Shown one piece after another: positions 10,827-23,854 of a DNA stretch of 64,000 bases (the stretch's first letter is position 1; every line of letters begins with the position of its first letter). A model generated the notes under the pieces. The model ran no database searches. It saw only the letters and a list, made by a program, of their open reading frames with translations, and had not been told where the DNA came from. The stretch spans positions 186,001 through 250,000 of the forward strand of contig MCGE01000006.1 in the NCBI GenBank assembly GCA_002105175.1, in the 5' to 3' direction. This DNA is from Absidia repens. Its lineage: Eukaryota > Mucoromycota > Mucoromycetes > Mucorales > Cunninghamellaceae. A program made the position numbers and the translations under genes.

Positions 10827-13800
10827 TTAATAAAAGTCTATAAAGGCACGTAAACTACGGACAGAGAATCGTTTGGATTGGTTGCGTTTGTGTTTTTGTT
10901 GAGCAGTGATGTCTTCACCGGGCCAGCCTTGCCAGATGGACTTTGGGTCGGTAACTTCACCAGAAACGATCAACGTGTGCTCCAATAAAGTTGTATCTTC
11001 ACGCATACGAGCACCAGATAATAAGCGGGAGCCAGAGCGGAGTACAGAACCAGCACCAACACGCAGAGGATTGATTGAGAATTGACCACGAGAGTTCAAA
11101 TGGCACACCAAAGATGCTTCATCCACGGCCACATCGTCTTCCAGGGTCACCATGTCAGCTTCAGTCATCATTGGATCACCGCCATTGGGGTACAAGCACA
11201 CACGTCGACCAATATTGCAGCCAAGTCCACGGAAGAACATCACCAACCAACCTGATCCAGTCAATAAATTGAGTACATCATGGCGCATCGCTTGTTGAAT
11301 AGAGATATGGAATTGCCAACGTTGACAGTAAGAAGATACATCCCAATTGTAAGAGCCTTGCTTGCGGCGACCAAAGAGTGCCCATTTCATACCGATTTCA
11401 AACAAAAGAGACATGATTGCCAGTGCTGTGACCGCAAAGGCAATGACAGCGAAGAGCACAATAAATGTAACACCTTCACGGTCACCTTCAAAGAGTCGAG
11501 AAACGGTCTTGTCTTCCACATGTGTGTTATAATGATAATGTTCAGATGCAGCAGCCACTTGGATAGCAGAGGTCACAGGCACCGACCAGTAGACGGATCC
11601 AAACACTTGCATGAAAAAGTTGTATGGCACCAAAAGTAAAAGAGGAGCAACGAAGTAGTTTGCCTTGCGTTGGTAAAAAGCACGACCAAAGGGTGTTACG
11701 GTATCATCTTCAGGAGCATTCTTTTCACTGTTGTAATCTTGAGCATCGCCATCGCTGAATTTGTAAGCATTACCGCCACGAGAACCCACCCAGGTAGAGC
11801 CAGGAGACATCTTGAAATGTTTTTTGAGCAAACCGCCAGAGCCGAGCACCGCTTTTCGACCAATATGAGCGCCGGGCAACAAGACACATCGATCAGCAAC
11901 CATAGCACCATCGTCAATTGTCACAGGGCACGATTCAATAGCGTCCGAGCAGAGCACATGGGTGCGAGAGCCAAACACCACATCGTCACCGACATTGAGT
12001 AAGTCGAATTCCACAATGCGAAGACCACTACCAGGCCAGTACACACGCTTACCAATGTTAGCACCAAGGAGCCGATAAATCATGCTGACCAATTCGTAGT
12101 GAGTTCCGAGACGCTTGGTTACACCATTGAGATCACCACCAGGCATAAGTTTTTCCATCATCCAGAAGCGCATCAGAGAGATTTGATCACGGCCACGAGG
12201 TCCAGCTTTGAATTTCCCAATCACCAAACGCTTGAAGATAATCACCACAAATAAGTAAAGGAAAGGCACTACATTGTCACGCACAACCACTGCTAAGAAA
12301 TGATATCCCACACGTTCAGGTTCGGCAAAGTAGAGGATGACTTCAGAGAATTGATTGGCAGTGACGTTTTCGAAGAAGACTTCAGCAGTGAGCAAGTAGA
12401 TGACAGCAAACCAAGGGATGTAAGAGATAAAGTTGATAACGATAATCATAGGCCAGCCAACAAGGATTTGCAAAAGGAGATGAGGTTGAGGGAAGTTGGT
12501 ACGGCAGAGATCAGCATAGGCCATGCCTTCAGGAGTATCGACATGAGCAGAACCACCAGTCTTAACATCATAAGAATGTGATGAAGTCAGAGGACCCATA
12601 ACTGTACCTGAAGGAAGATGAGAACCAGAGGCCACAATAGATTTGAGACCAACGACACAATTGTTGCCAATAACCACTTCAGATAAGTTCATATGACCCT
12701 TGGAAAGTGTAAAAGGACGGACCGAGCAATTGTCAAAGCAGCACCCATCACCAATCGATATAAGATCGAATTCTTGAATATCAGCATGAATATCCACCCA
12801 GCAATCACGGCCTACCTTTGCACCCATCATACGGAGATACCAACAATACCAAGTGGGATTCATCTTGAAGACACCCCGGCCAGCAATTCGACAGATTTGA
12901 TGCACAAACCACCATCGCAGATAGTATTGACCCCACAAAGGATAGCGTCCAGCACGATAACGACCAATGACAATCCACTTGGTAATGATAGCAATAAAGG
13001 GGAACACAAAGGCAGTAGCTGTACGAGCAATCACCAAGGCCAAAACCAATTGGATGAGACGAGCGAAATGGTTGTGTGTTTTATCCCAGTGAGAAGCCAA
13101 GACCACAAGCATGTTGGCAAACAAGAAAAAGCTAATGGTGATACGTAAGGGACGCAGACAATAGACAGACGCGGATTGAACCAACATGGCGAAAAAGCCG
13201 AAGGGGTTTTTGGCACCACTAGGAGCACGCTTGGCCATACGTTCCTTGTAAGCATCACTGTCGAGTGTTTGTTCAGCTTCACCTTCATCACCGTCGTTGC
13301 CAATGGCACCAGCACCTTGTGTCAATACAGGATGATCCTTGGGCATCTTTTCATGACATACCTTGGCAAGACCAGCAGGTGTACGCTTATCTTCATCGTA
13401 AAGACAAGTCACAGGAAGGACCACACCGAGCTTGGACCGGATTTGGGAGATCAAAAAGCCGCTTTTCAATGAGTTGCCACCGTATTCGAAGAAGTCGCCA
13501 CTCATGGGGAAACTGGCACCGGCTGTTTTCTTTTCATCCAAAGGCTTTATACCAAGTACAAAGGCAAAAATATCACGGAGCACGATGGCCACAGGATCAG
13601 CAGTGGATTCATCTTCGTCTTGGCCAGCAAGCTTTTGAAGGTTTTCTTGATCAACAGTACCGTCAGTGTTTTGGATGATTTCGTCGACAATCACAATACG
13701 TTTGGGAAGCATGTAATCGTGCACCATAGTTTGCAAATAGAGATGAAGTTGCTTAGCCAGACCTTGAGCATGTTGATCGTCTTGTTGCTGTTGGTGTTCC

Positions 13801-16008
13801 TGTTGCTGAGGACCATTGGTCACCACAAACGCTATCACTTGCTTGTCGATAGGATTTCGGAAAGCAGCACAATCAGTCACTTGAGGATACTTCATAAGAC
13901 ATGCCACCACATCATCCATGGACCAAGTCACTTCTTGCTTGGGAATGGATTGGGTCATGGGAGCACCCTTTTCAGGACACACCGCTTCATACAGACGTTG
14001 AGATTGGTTGAGATTGCTTTCAGAATCCAAGACTTGAGGAATATCCAATCGTTCAGACAACTTGATACGAAGAGGTTTGTTGACGGCATTTTTGGGAATG
14101 TTGTCCATGTACACCAATACTTGAGGAAGTTTTGATTGATGTAAGGTTTTGCCCAAGTAAGTGCGGAGTGATCGTAAATCAGGTCGGTGTTGGCGTTCTA
14201 TTAATTAAAAAAAAATAGTTTGGTCAGTTAAAAATAAATACTGTGTAACAGGCGATCATTTTTTAACGTGTTAATTTTTTTGTTCCTTACCATGTGTAAC
14301 AATAACTACGCCGATAGTTTCTTGTAAAGTTTCGTGAGGAATGGAGAAGGCCAATGTCTGAGCCACACGAGGATGAGCAAGGACGGCTTCTTCAATTTCA
14401 AAGGGAGAGATAATTTCACCACCGCGATTGATGATTTCCTTGGATCGACCGGTAATGTAAAGATAACCATCATCCAAGTAGCCCATATCACCAGTATCAA
14501 ACCAGCCATCGGCATCAAATGTATCCGAGTTGTCAATACCTTCGTAACCATCAAAACAAGGAGGACCACGTACCATGATGTGACCAACTAAACCATCTTT
14601 GGCAACCGGAGTAGAGTTGTTGAAGACATTGATTTCTGGACCAACCATCAAGCCAGAGGTGCCTTCACGATCCAGACAATAATCGCGAGGAGGAGTGGAA
14701 ATTGGCATGCACTCTGTCATACCATAGGAAGGTAACACAGTGGAGCTGGGGAAGTAGCCTTTCAATTCCCGGGCCAACATGGGTAGAAGACCACCACCGG
14801 CGTTGCAAATCATCTTGACAAACCGACGTCGGGTTTCAGATACATTCCGCATAGACCCTTCTTGAAGAATAGCTTGATGCATTGTTGGAACAGCGTAATA
14901 CCAAACTTGAGTGCCTTGTTCTTGTAAATCCAAAATGTCCCAAAACATACCAGCATCAAATCCCTAAATAATATTTATCATGGCATGAGTAAAAGAGGTT
15001 CATTCATTCAATTTTTTTTATATATATATTTACCTTGCAAAGAATAACAGTACCCGCTGTAAAGATAGGAGCAAAGAGATTTCGAATAATACCACCAACA
15101 TGGAAGAGAGGCATCATATTGACATTGATATCAGTGTTCCGAAGACCCCAAGAAAAAGCGACACAAGTAGTACCCACACACAAAGTACGAAGACGATAAG
15201 GTACAGTTTTCTTTTTGCCACTAGTGCCAGAAGTCTGAAGAATCATAGCAATATCATCAGGTTGATTGGGGGGAGAGACATCCAGTAACAAAGAAGAGTC
15301 ATGCTTTCTTGAGGAATCACCAAAGAGAGAGAAGGTAATATCATTACCCTGTTCACCAGAAGTTTCCAAACCAATGAGTTGTAAGCCACCACGTCTAAAA
15401 GTCTTGACCAAAGGATCATTTTCATTTTGTAATTTTGAGAAGGGAATAATAACGGCTTTCACACTCATGTTTTGGAAGTCATTGAGGAGTTCTTCAGGTG
15501 TAAGATTGGCATTGGAAGGAGCACAAGTGCAGTAGGTCATGACCGATAAAAGACAAAGACCAAGAGAAGGACCATCAGGTAAACAGACACCAACTCGAGA
15601 GCCACGAGTTAAACCAAACTGAGTCAAGTTGAATGATTTTCGAATGAAGGAGTAGAGCTGATTGTGAGTGATAAAAGATGGTTTTGGTGATGATGAAGAA
15701 GGCGGCGATGAGATGGCAGGTTGATCTGATGAGCTAATGAAGTCCAATAGTGATTCAAATTGTAATGTGCGATTAACCAGGCTGCCCATTGCTTCTTCAG
15801 GTTGCTGTTTGTTGTTGTTTGTTGACATAAATCCATGGAAAGTGACATCCAATAGATTCATCACATATTCAAAACTATTGTTGGAGATAGTTTTCCCACT
15901 TGTTGAAGGAGATCTTGATACACATGTTGATGCAGTGCCATTTGATGTACTTGATAATGTGCTGGTAGATCGATTGAGATCGTTATCAGAGTTGGAACGA
16001 GTGGTCAT
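10827..16008 (-). CDS. NRPS-like Pls/PosA-type membrane synthetase, 1672 aa
   Basis: Exons 16008-15034, 14963-14291, 14197-10827; all phases close. Order: adenylation domain (residues 60-630) with TSGTSGKKKT (about 254), YGMTEC (405), GWFDTGDMGYLDDG (478), GRSKEIINRGGE (500) and VNKPLR; a second AMP-binding_C-like segment (640-760) with NTDGTVD where a lysine would be expected; a carrier domain with GGNSLK (Ser792); then three units, each of two membrane spans, a K-x(3)-G-R/K-type linker (KWIVIGRYRAG, KRLVIGKFKAG, KWALFGRRKQG near 955, 1207, 1490) and a left-handed beta-helix (about 1001-1088, 1262-1345, 1545-1638). This A-T-(2TM-helix)x3 plan is that of epsilon-poly-lysine synthetases. The A core (MPLFHVGG) looks like Pcs60-type acyl-CoA ligases, so the substrate is open. 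No condensation or thioesterase domain. Confidence 0.88.
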
Positions 16009-18314
16009 TGTTTGATATATATTTCGTTTTGTTGTCAAATGAGGGAAATAATAAGAATTCTTTTGTATTGAATATTGTTGTTGTTGTTGGTGGTGGTGTC
16101 AATGAAGTGAATATGAATGTGTATAAAATGTAAAAAAAGCTACAAAAAAAATAATACAAATGAAGAAATAAAAAAAACACAAAAGAATGCAAAAATGAAT
16201 AAGGATATACAAAGAATGAAAAGAAAAGAGGAAAAAGATCGCAAAAAAGAAAATCGTACCTTTCAAAGACTTTTTATATTTTTTTTTTCTTTCATTGGTC
16301 TGACTTTTCTAAATTTGGACAAGACCCAGATTTTCAAGGTTTTCAAACGCCGCCACACACTGCTCTTGGTAGGTTTCTTGTTAATTAGTTAGGATGACCA
16401 CCCCTTCTCACCCTACCACCCCCTAAACTCCCTTTCCCCTTCTCCCCCCAATTTGTATCAATGCACAGCATATCAAAGTTTGTTCTTTTTATATATGTAT
16501 ATAAAACCAAATATATGAAAGTTCAAACAACATTGATGATCCAAAAAAGATACATTTATTTCGCCAAACTCATCAACATCATTATCATCAATCATGATTA
16601 TAAAAAAAAAATTGAATCGGCGCTATCTACGACAGAAGTCGATCTTTTTTTTTCAATTCGTCCAGTCTTTTCACCTATCGTATCGCATGTAACGATTAAT
16701 TTAGAGACGTTTCTAAGTTGGGTAAGACAATAATAATCACTTTCTCACACCATTCTACCATATATCATTATTGAAATCATCTATAATTCTTACTCTTTTA
16801 AACCATTCTTTATTCACACTTTCAATTTATTTTATGAAAATATACAAATATAGTGCATATTTTGCTAAAGAAGATATTTTTAAATCCCGGCAATCTCAAA
16901 CATACTGTTCCTTTCTGTGATTTGATATCTTTCCACCTGAAAGAATTTTCATTGGGTCATCTTTTTTATTTTTACCAGATATGGAATGCTTTTTTTTTTT
17001 TTTTTTTTACCTCCCCCCTCATCCAAGACATCATCTTATCCCCGACCAATGACGCATGTCAAAACGAAAAAAGAAAAAAAGAACCCAGGAACCTTTGAAT
17101 TCTAGAACTAAACGGTAGATTAAAAAAATCAATTTTCTGTTGAAATGTTTCTTCTGTCTAGTATATCCTTTATCAAATAATCGGTATTTTTTTCTTTGAA
17201 AGGAAAAAGAATATGATAGGGGTTGTGTTCGCCTACTATTGTTTGAGACTTTTGATTTGCATAGCTGGCCGCGCAATTCGGGGGATCGCATATACATAAT
17301 ACATAGTTTGTATATATATATCAGCGAGTCGGATCCATTTCCTTGAACACGTTCCTTACTTTATGTACATGTTTTTCACCGTCATATTTTATTTCAAAGA
17401 ATCAATGCACTTGCCATTTATTTCTGCTTACTTTTTAAGGTCCGCATAAAGTAGAATTGTTTTTGATGGATGCTTTCATTTTAACATCAATTGTTCAATA
17501 GAAAGCGTTGACGAGATATGTTGTTTGTTGAGGGCATTAATTTCATTCAAAAGTAAAGAAAGAGAATTGATAAATATATATTTTATGCATTTGGTACTAC
17601 TAACCCCCCCCTGCCCTGCCCTGTCCCAAATGTATGTAAACAATGTACACTATATACTCTGGGTTTGCCCTGACGAAAGCTTACCTTTCAATCCGTCTTT
17701 TCCTTCTTTTCTAAAAAGATAAGTCTGCAGCAATCGTACACATAAAATATGCATGGCATTTATAAAGATGACTTTTTCACTTACTTCTTTTTTTCATTTT
17801 CATTCTCGTTGTTCTTGACGCCTTTTGCCATTTTCAATCCCCGAAGAGGGGCTAATTTCCTAATGATGGATCATCAAGAGGCCACTTCTATAATAGAACC
17901 ATATTAGTTTGAACTGTCTCGAACATCCAGTAATAAACAATATGATTAGTCTAAAATAATGTTAAATTGATTTCACTAGCTTAATGTTTTTTTTTTCTTG
18001 TTCCCGAGCTCATTATTTTTTCTCATTTGTGGGGTAGTTCACTTTTTATTTTTGGAATTTGGCACAAGGGAAACGTCTCCTTATTTTTGTTATAAAAAAG
18101 GCGAAAATCCAATACTTTTTAGTCTGATGTCCAAATAATGATCAGTTACCGAGTTTGAGAAAAAAAAAAAAGGCCCATTACGGAGTTTAAATCAACAAGC
18201 CATCGAGGGAGGGGATGGGTTTGCCTAGTCAATTTTTTTTTTGTTTTCTTTTTTCTTTTTCGGACGCTAGACTTTTTCACGCTTACATCCACTACTTTAT
18301 AAGAATAAAAAAAA
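16009..18314. other. divergent intergenic region, no gene recognised
   Basis: Lies between the minus-strand synthetase and plus-strand TOM70, so it should hold both promoters. It contains TTG(GTTG)n and A-rich tracts just upstream of the synthetase ATG, a C-rich patch near 16415-16450 and long T runs just before TOM70 (18232-18260). Short open frames show no family resemblance. Confidence 0.55.
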
Positions 18315-20844
18315 ATGAGTAACCGAACTCAAGCAGTCTCACCTCCCCCCTCTTCTGCTTCTTCCACTACACCTGACAAGATCAAGAAATTCTTTGAAGA
18401 CAGAGATTGGAAATTCTACTGTGCTCTTGCTGCTGGTGTGACTTTAGCTGGCGCTGGTGCTTATTATCTGACACAACCCTCGACTCCTTCCTCTCCAAAG
18501 AAGAAGACTGCCACCAAGAAGGAAGTCAAAACACCCAAGAAAGCTGCTGACGCTGGTAATAGGAAAACGGAACAAAACAACCACTAAAGATTTTCATTAT
18601 TGACTCGATTTCTTTCTGTTTATAAACCATAGAACCCGAAACTACTACCTCTACCGAAGAATCCAAACCAGCAACTGCAGCTTCCACCAGCTCTTCTGCT
18701 GAACCCATCGATTACGCAACTTTGACTGATGAAGCTATTGCGGCACTCGACACTCAAGTAAGGAAAAGGATTCGGAAGGGCAAATAGTTTCTTTTTAGAA
18801 TATAGTGAATACTGATTTTTCCCTCACGAATGGCTGTTATAGGATCGTCAAAAGGGTGCACAAACCCTCAAAGAAAAAGGAAACAAGCTGTTTGGTGCCA
18901 AGAACTATGAAGAAGCCGTGGCTGCCTATACAAATGCTATCCGATTCAAAGCCGATCCTATTTACTATTCCAACCGCGCTGCTTGTTACAGCTTCCTTGG
19001 ACAACATGACCGAGTTATTGCTGACAGCAATGAAGCTTTGAAATTGGATCCTGTTTACGTCAAAGCCATTAACCGTCGTGCCCAGGCTTTTGAAAAAGAA
19101 AATCAATTGAACGACGCGCTTTATGGTAAGTTTTTTTTGCCAAGGGAAAGGGTATAGGAACGACGTACTTGGTAGAAGGACGATTATGAAAAAAAAGCAT
19201 CAAGAATAACTGACTGATATCTAATCATTTTTTATCACCATTATCAGATTTCACCTCTGTATGTATTTTGGATGGATTCAAAAACGATAATGCCGCCAAA
19301 TCCATGGAACGATTATTGAAACAGGTAGCTACCACTCGTGCCAAGGAAATCATGAAGGCGAAGAAGCACCGTTTACCTTCCAACACTTATGTGAATGCTT
19401 ATCTTGATTCCTTCCGACCAGGTAAAACAGCAAATAAAAAAAAAGGTGTAATCTTATTAAGCCGAAAATCTAACAACGGTGATTTTTTTAGCCAACCTTG
19501 AATTACCTACTACCACTGATGAATCTTCTGGCGATTATCATTTTGCCAAGGCTTACCGTGCAGCTCTCGATAAGGATTATGCCACTGCTTTAGAAGAAAG
19601 TGAAAAGGCTGTGGAATTGGGTTGCTCTTCTGCGTATTTGCCTGCTGCTCTCAACTTGAAGGGTACATTTATCTTTTTGAAGGGTGATACACAAGGTGCT
19701 CTTGAATGTCTCAACAAAGCTATTGAATTGGAACCCAAGTATGTCCAATGCTACATCAAGCGCTCAAGCATCTACATTGAACAACGTAAGTCACATGTTT
19801 ACCCCTATTAATGAAGGATATCAACTGATTGCATTCTTTGTTGGTGGCATTGTTTATTTTTATCTATAGAGGATATTGCTTCGGCTTTCAAAGAATTTGA
19901 AGATGCTATTGCTATCAACCCTAGTGATCCTGATGCCTATTACCACCGTGGTCAAAGTATGTAACAAAAAAAAAAAAAAGATATGAAAGGAATGAGATTT
20001 TCAGAAATAAGGATTGGATTACCAACTAATATCTATATTTTCAGTCCACTATATCAGCAACAATTTTGAAGCTGCTGCCAAGGATTATAGCGAAAGCATC
20101 AAACTGGATGATACCTTCTTGTATGCTCATGTGCAATTAGGTGTGGTGCAATACAAGATGGGCTCTGTCTCTTCCTCCATGTCCACCTTCAAGAACACTT
20201 TGAAGCAATTCCCTGAATCTGCTGATGTCCACAACTATTATGGTGAATTGTTAGCTGATCAACAAAAATTCGATGAAGCCGTCGATATGTTTACCAAGGC
20301 AATTGAATTGGATCCCAAGAACCCTCTTCCTTATATCAACAAGGCTATGCTCAAGTTCCAACTGAAGGGCGAAGCTGAAGAAGCTATCAGTCTCTGCAAG
20401 AAGGCTTTAGAAGGTATATATATATATAATCAACTGTATATTTCATTTTTATTCATCTCTCCTCCTTTCTGTTGATAGCCGACCCTGCTTGTGATGCTGC
20501 GGTTGCATCTTTGGGACAATTGTACCTTGAACGCGGCGAACCTATTGAAGCATTGAAATGTTACGAATTGGCCATCGACTTAGCAAGAACTGAACCTGAA
20601 TTGGAACACGCCATTTCTTACGTGGAAGCCACCAAGACACAAATCAGGTAAAATAAAATTTGATTAGAAATAGGTGTAGAGTGGCGTGGCGAAAAAAACG
20701 AAGAGGTCTTTTGTACTGATGAGCCAACTATGGGGTTACTATTCCTCCTATCATTTTTTTCTTTCTTATTTTTTATCGCCATTGTTTAGATTTGCACAAG
20801 ATTTCCCTGAAGCAGCCGCCAAACTCCGTAATCTTCGTCAATAG
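18315..20844 (+). CDS. TOM70: mitochondrial import receptor Tom70, 598 aa
   Basis: Nine exons: 18315-18555, 18633-18757, 18843-19125, 19248-19421, 19492-19785, 19870-19956, 20045-20413, 20479-20647, 20790-20844; phases close to 599 codons. Outer-membrane receptor for carrier-type precursors delivered by Hsp70/Hsp90. A short N-terminal part is followed by one membrane anchor (about residues 34-54, CALAAGVTLAGAGAYYL), a basic/Ala linker, the clamp TPRs beginning at KEKGNKLFGAKNYEEAVAAY with SNRAACYSFLG, and repeated TPRs to the end. Length matches yeast Tom70 (617 aa). Single N-anchor plus TPR distribution separates it from soluble TPR co-chaperones. Poly(A) signal AATAAA at 21006. Confidence 0.95.
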
Positions 20845-22474
20845 TTCAACACCCCCCTCTCATCTCTTATATATTTATTGATTCATCATCCAAAATCCCC
20901 TATCCCCCCTTCACACTTTCACCACAAACCCCACTCATTACAAAACACACATCTTGAACTTGTAGATCCATTTCATTTTATATTTGTGTAGATATTTTGA
21001 TATGAAATAAAAGATTATTTATTTATATCTTCCATTGTCTTTTTTTCTTCTGTTGTATGTATGTTTCTATTGTTGTTTTGTGATAGATATACATTTTCAT
21101 GGGTATAATTTGTGCTATATAATGCAAGATGTTTTTACTGTCATATCGTCATTGGTGTGCACAGACTCAATCAATAATTTGATCATGCTATCTATATATA
21201 AATATGTATACTCTATATTTAAATGGGTTACTTGTGCTTGTTCCTGGGTTGATGAGAAACAAAAGAAAAAAAGTAGGACTAGTACAGACTAGGATAATCA
21301 CCTCATGTCAGATCGTTAGACTACCGAAAATCATACACCATTAGGACGATCAGGCGGGTTTCATCTTTCATTTTGCTAAAAATATATTCTCCCATCCTGA
21401 TTTGCTGTATCTAGAACCGACTAACCACAGATAACTGTTCTTTTTTATTTATTCAGATGGACCAGACCAATCACATAAAAATCCCAATGAAACATATATT
21501 GAATCTAAGAAAAAAAAAAGGGGGGGGGGGTGAAGAGGATATTTATTTACCCCTCAGAAACCGTCGATCTGGAATCTGACTCTCTATTCTGGAATATCTT
21601 TTTTAATTTCCCGTTTAAACTCTATTATCATTAGTGCCGATTATACCTTTTTTTTTGTAAGACCAACATCATTATATCACTTTCAAGTCTTTCATGATTT
21701 CATGTCGATCACATATGAACACATTTACACCTTATTACGTACAAGAGCACGTTTTTTTTTTTTTTTTTTTTTTTTCGGTCTTCTGGATTTAGTATCTCCA
21801 ATATATCATATTGCTCGAAGATATATCGTTGGTCAAATATATCACCAAAAAAAAAAAAAAAAAAAAAAAAAAAGGAAATATGGTGCAGTTCAGCAAGAAT
21901 AAAAGTAAATCTTAATCGTTGTTGTTTTCTTTATTCAATTTCAAAACATTCTTATGCTTCCAAAACGTTGATCTACTGAGCATCAGGAGGAGGTTGTTAA
22001 AGTGTGGATTTTGATAAAATTAGATACCCCATCTCACTTTGCGTCTTTGGAAACTCAACTGGCCTCGGTTTGGATATATATATATATATATATATTTTGT
22101 TAATGATACTGCCTGCAAAAATAAAAAATAAAACTAACAAGCTCAGTATATACAATATATCCATTCTAACAGAGGCTTCGTTAGAGATACGGTCTAGGTT
22201 GGGCGAATATGAACGGTAGAGCGGGAATCGGGCCACGTTTGATATCAAGTTGTCTAGCTCTGTCAACCAGTCGATGGGACTCTAAAGATGGTACAAGTAG
22301 TCATAGATAATTTAAACAACGGTGCGAACATTTTCTAAAGAGATAGCTATATGAACAGTAAGAATGAATTTATTTATATGATTGGTCGGGCAGTACTATG
22401 GTCATCCTTAATAATAAGTGATCTTAAGAACGCCCACAAATTCCTGGGGCAGGGGGGGGGGGAAAGAAAAATAG
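20845..22474. other. intergenic, homopolymer-rich
   Basis: TOM70 3' flank (AATAAA at 21006) followed by unannotatable AT-rich DNA with poly-T (about 21752-21775), poly-A (about 21846-21873), poly-G (about 21521-21530, 22454-22462) and a (TA)n run (about 22075-22095). No credible gene. Confidence 0.55.
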
Positions 22475-23240
22475 TCATAGTGGAGTGAACTAAAAAACTT
22501 GAGTTTGCTGGGATTCTCACTAAGCAGTTGCAGCAGTGATGTAGTTTATTATTTCAATGAGTCAGAATATGGTCAATAAAAAGTCTTATTTTATTGAAGC
22601 AAATTGGTATATATTAAAAGTAAAGACGAGGGGGCTTATAGTAGCAAGGGATTCAGTGGAAGGATTTAATGGAGGAAGTATGAACGGGGCTACTTGGGAT
22701 TTGATGAATGATCGACCCTAATCTAATGGTACAATTATAAAAATGGGTACTAATATTCTGTACAAGGAATGAGAAAAGCTGCAGAGATATTATTATTTGA
22801 AGCACAACAACGGTCAACACTAATCAGAAGAGAGATTGGAAGAAACAAGAGATCTATTACAGACAAGTCATGAAAGAGACCAATGGAACATTTTTTATTG
22901 ATATACGTAAAAGGATATATGTTTTTATTCAGCTGTAGAAACAAACAATGAACAAACTAATACTAAGCTAAGCTAATGAAGGCTCCAAAAAAGCCAATGA
23001 ATGATGGTCCCAGATCCTATATCTAAAATGGAAGGGTTTCCCCATGCATCTTGTAATCCCTGAGCTGAAACCCCTCCTAAACTAGTCCTGATACAATTCT
23101 AGACCCAAAATAACCCTATACAAGTTGAATGGTGAAGAAAAAGTAAAGGAAAAAAAAAAAAAAAAAATGGAAAGAAAGTAAGAGTGGGAAAAGAATGGGG
23201 AGTAAATAAAACCTACACGTGGGCGGGATTTGAAATATAT
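22475..23240 (+). repeat. dispersed repeat, copy 2 (near full length)
   Basis: Same block order as copy 1: TCTTATTTTATTGAAGC (about 22587), AAGCACAACAACGGTCAACACTAATC (shared with the copy at 46510), the core near 23022 with GGGTTTCCCCATGCATCTTG, TCCTGATACAATTCTAG, and the right end CACGTGGGCGG (CACGTG 23216-23221). Boundaries approximate; no coding capacity. Confidence 0.8.
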
Positions 23241-23854
23241 ATATTTTTTTGATGGGGAGACTGGGGAATGACAGCAAACGACCATATTCGAATGCATAAC
23301 CTTTCGTCTTTACTATCGCGCTACGTGGTTTAAACTTTTACTGCCATGTAAAATAAAATAATCTTGTCATTTCCCGTCACACTCATTGTTTTTTATATTC
23401 ATCCTGAACTATACGCTATATAAGAATATACAGTACTACTTTTTCAATCACCATATGTATCGGATGATTATAAATCTTCAAATAAAGTGTTGCTGATTCC
23501 AAGAGGCACATGAAACCCACAAAAGCACAACAACATAGATTTCCATGATACGAATTGAAATAGCATGATATTGAAGAGACACATACATTGATAAAACAAC
23601 AATAACAATAGATAGATAACATAGCAATTTTGTTTTTATTGATCAATATAAATGGTACTAAATAATAACAGGGAAAAATAGCTAAAAAAAAAAAAGGTAT
23701 ACTAAACCAGTCTACAATGGAAAAGATAAATGCAATGAAAAAATATGAATGGATAAATAAATGGAATAAATACAACAAAAATTAGAATACATATGCTAAA
23801 GAGAGGGGAGAAGGAGATAGATTGTTAATGGCCAAGCGGAAGAAGAAGGAGATA
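23241..23854. other. TFIIIA 3' flank, no gene recognised
   Basis: AT-rich sequence between repeat copy 2 and the TFIIIA stop. A minus-strand poly(A) signal candidate (TTTATT near 23634-23640) lies about 220 bases past the stop. Nothing else supportable. Confidence 0.5.

Noticed and set aside
22750..22944. Minus-strand frame similar to one at 46599-46793
   Set aside because: The similarity comes from both lying in the same dispersed repeat, and the frames diverge by indels and stops in the other copies.
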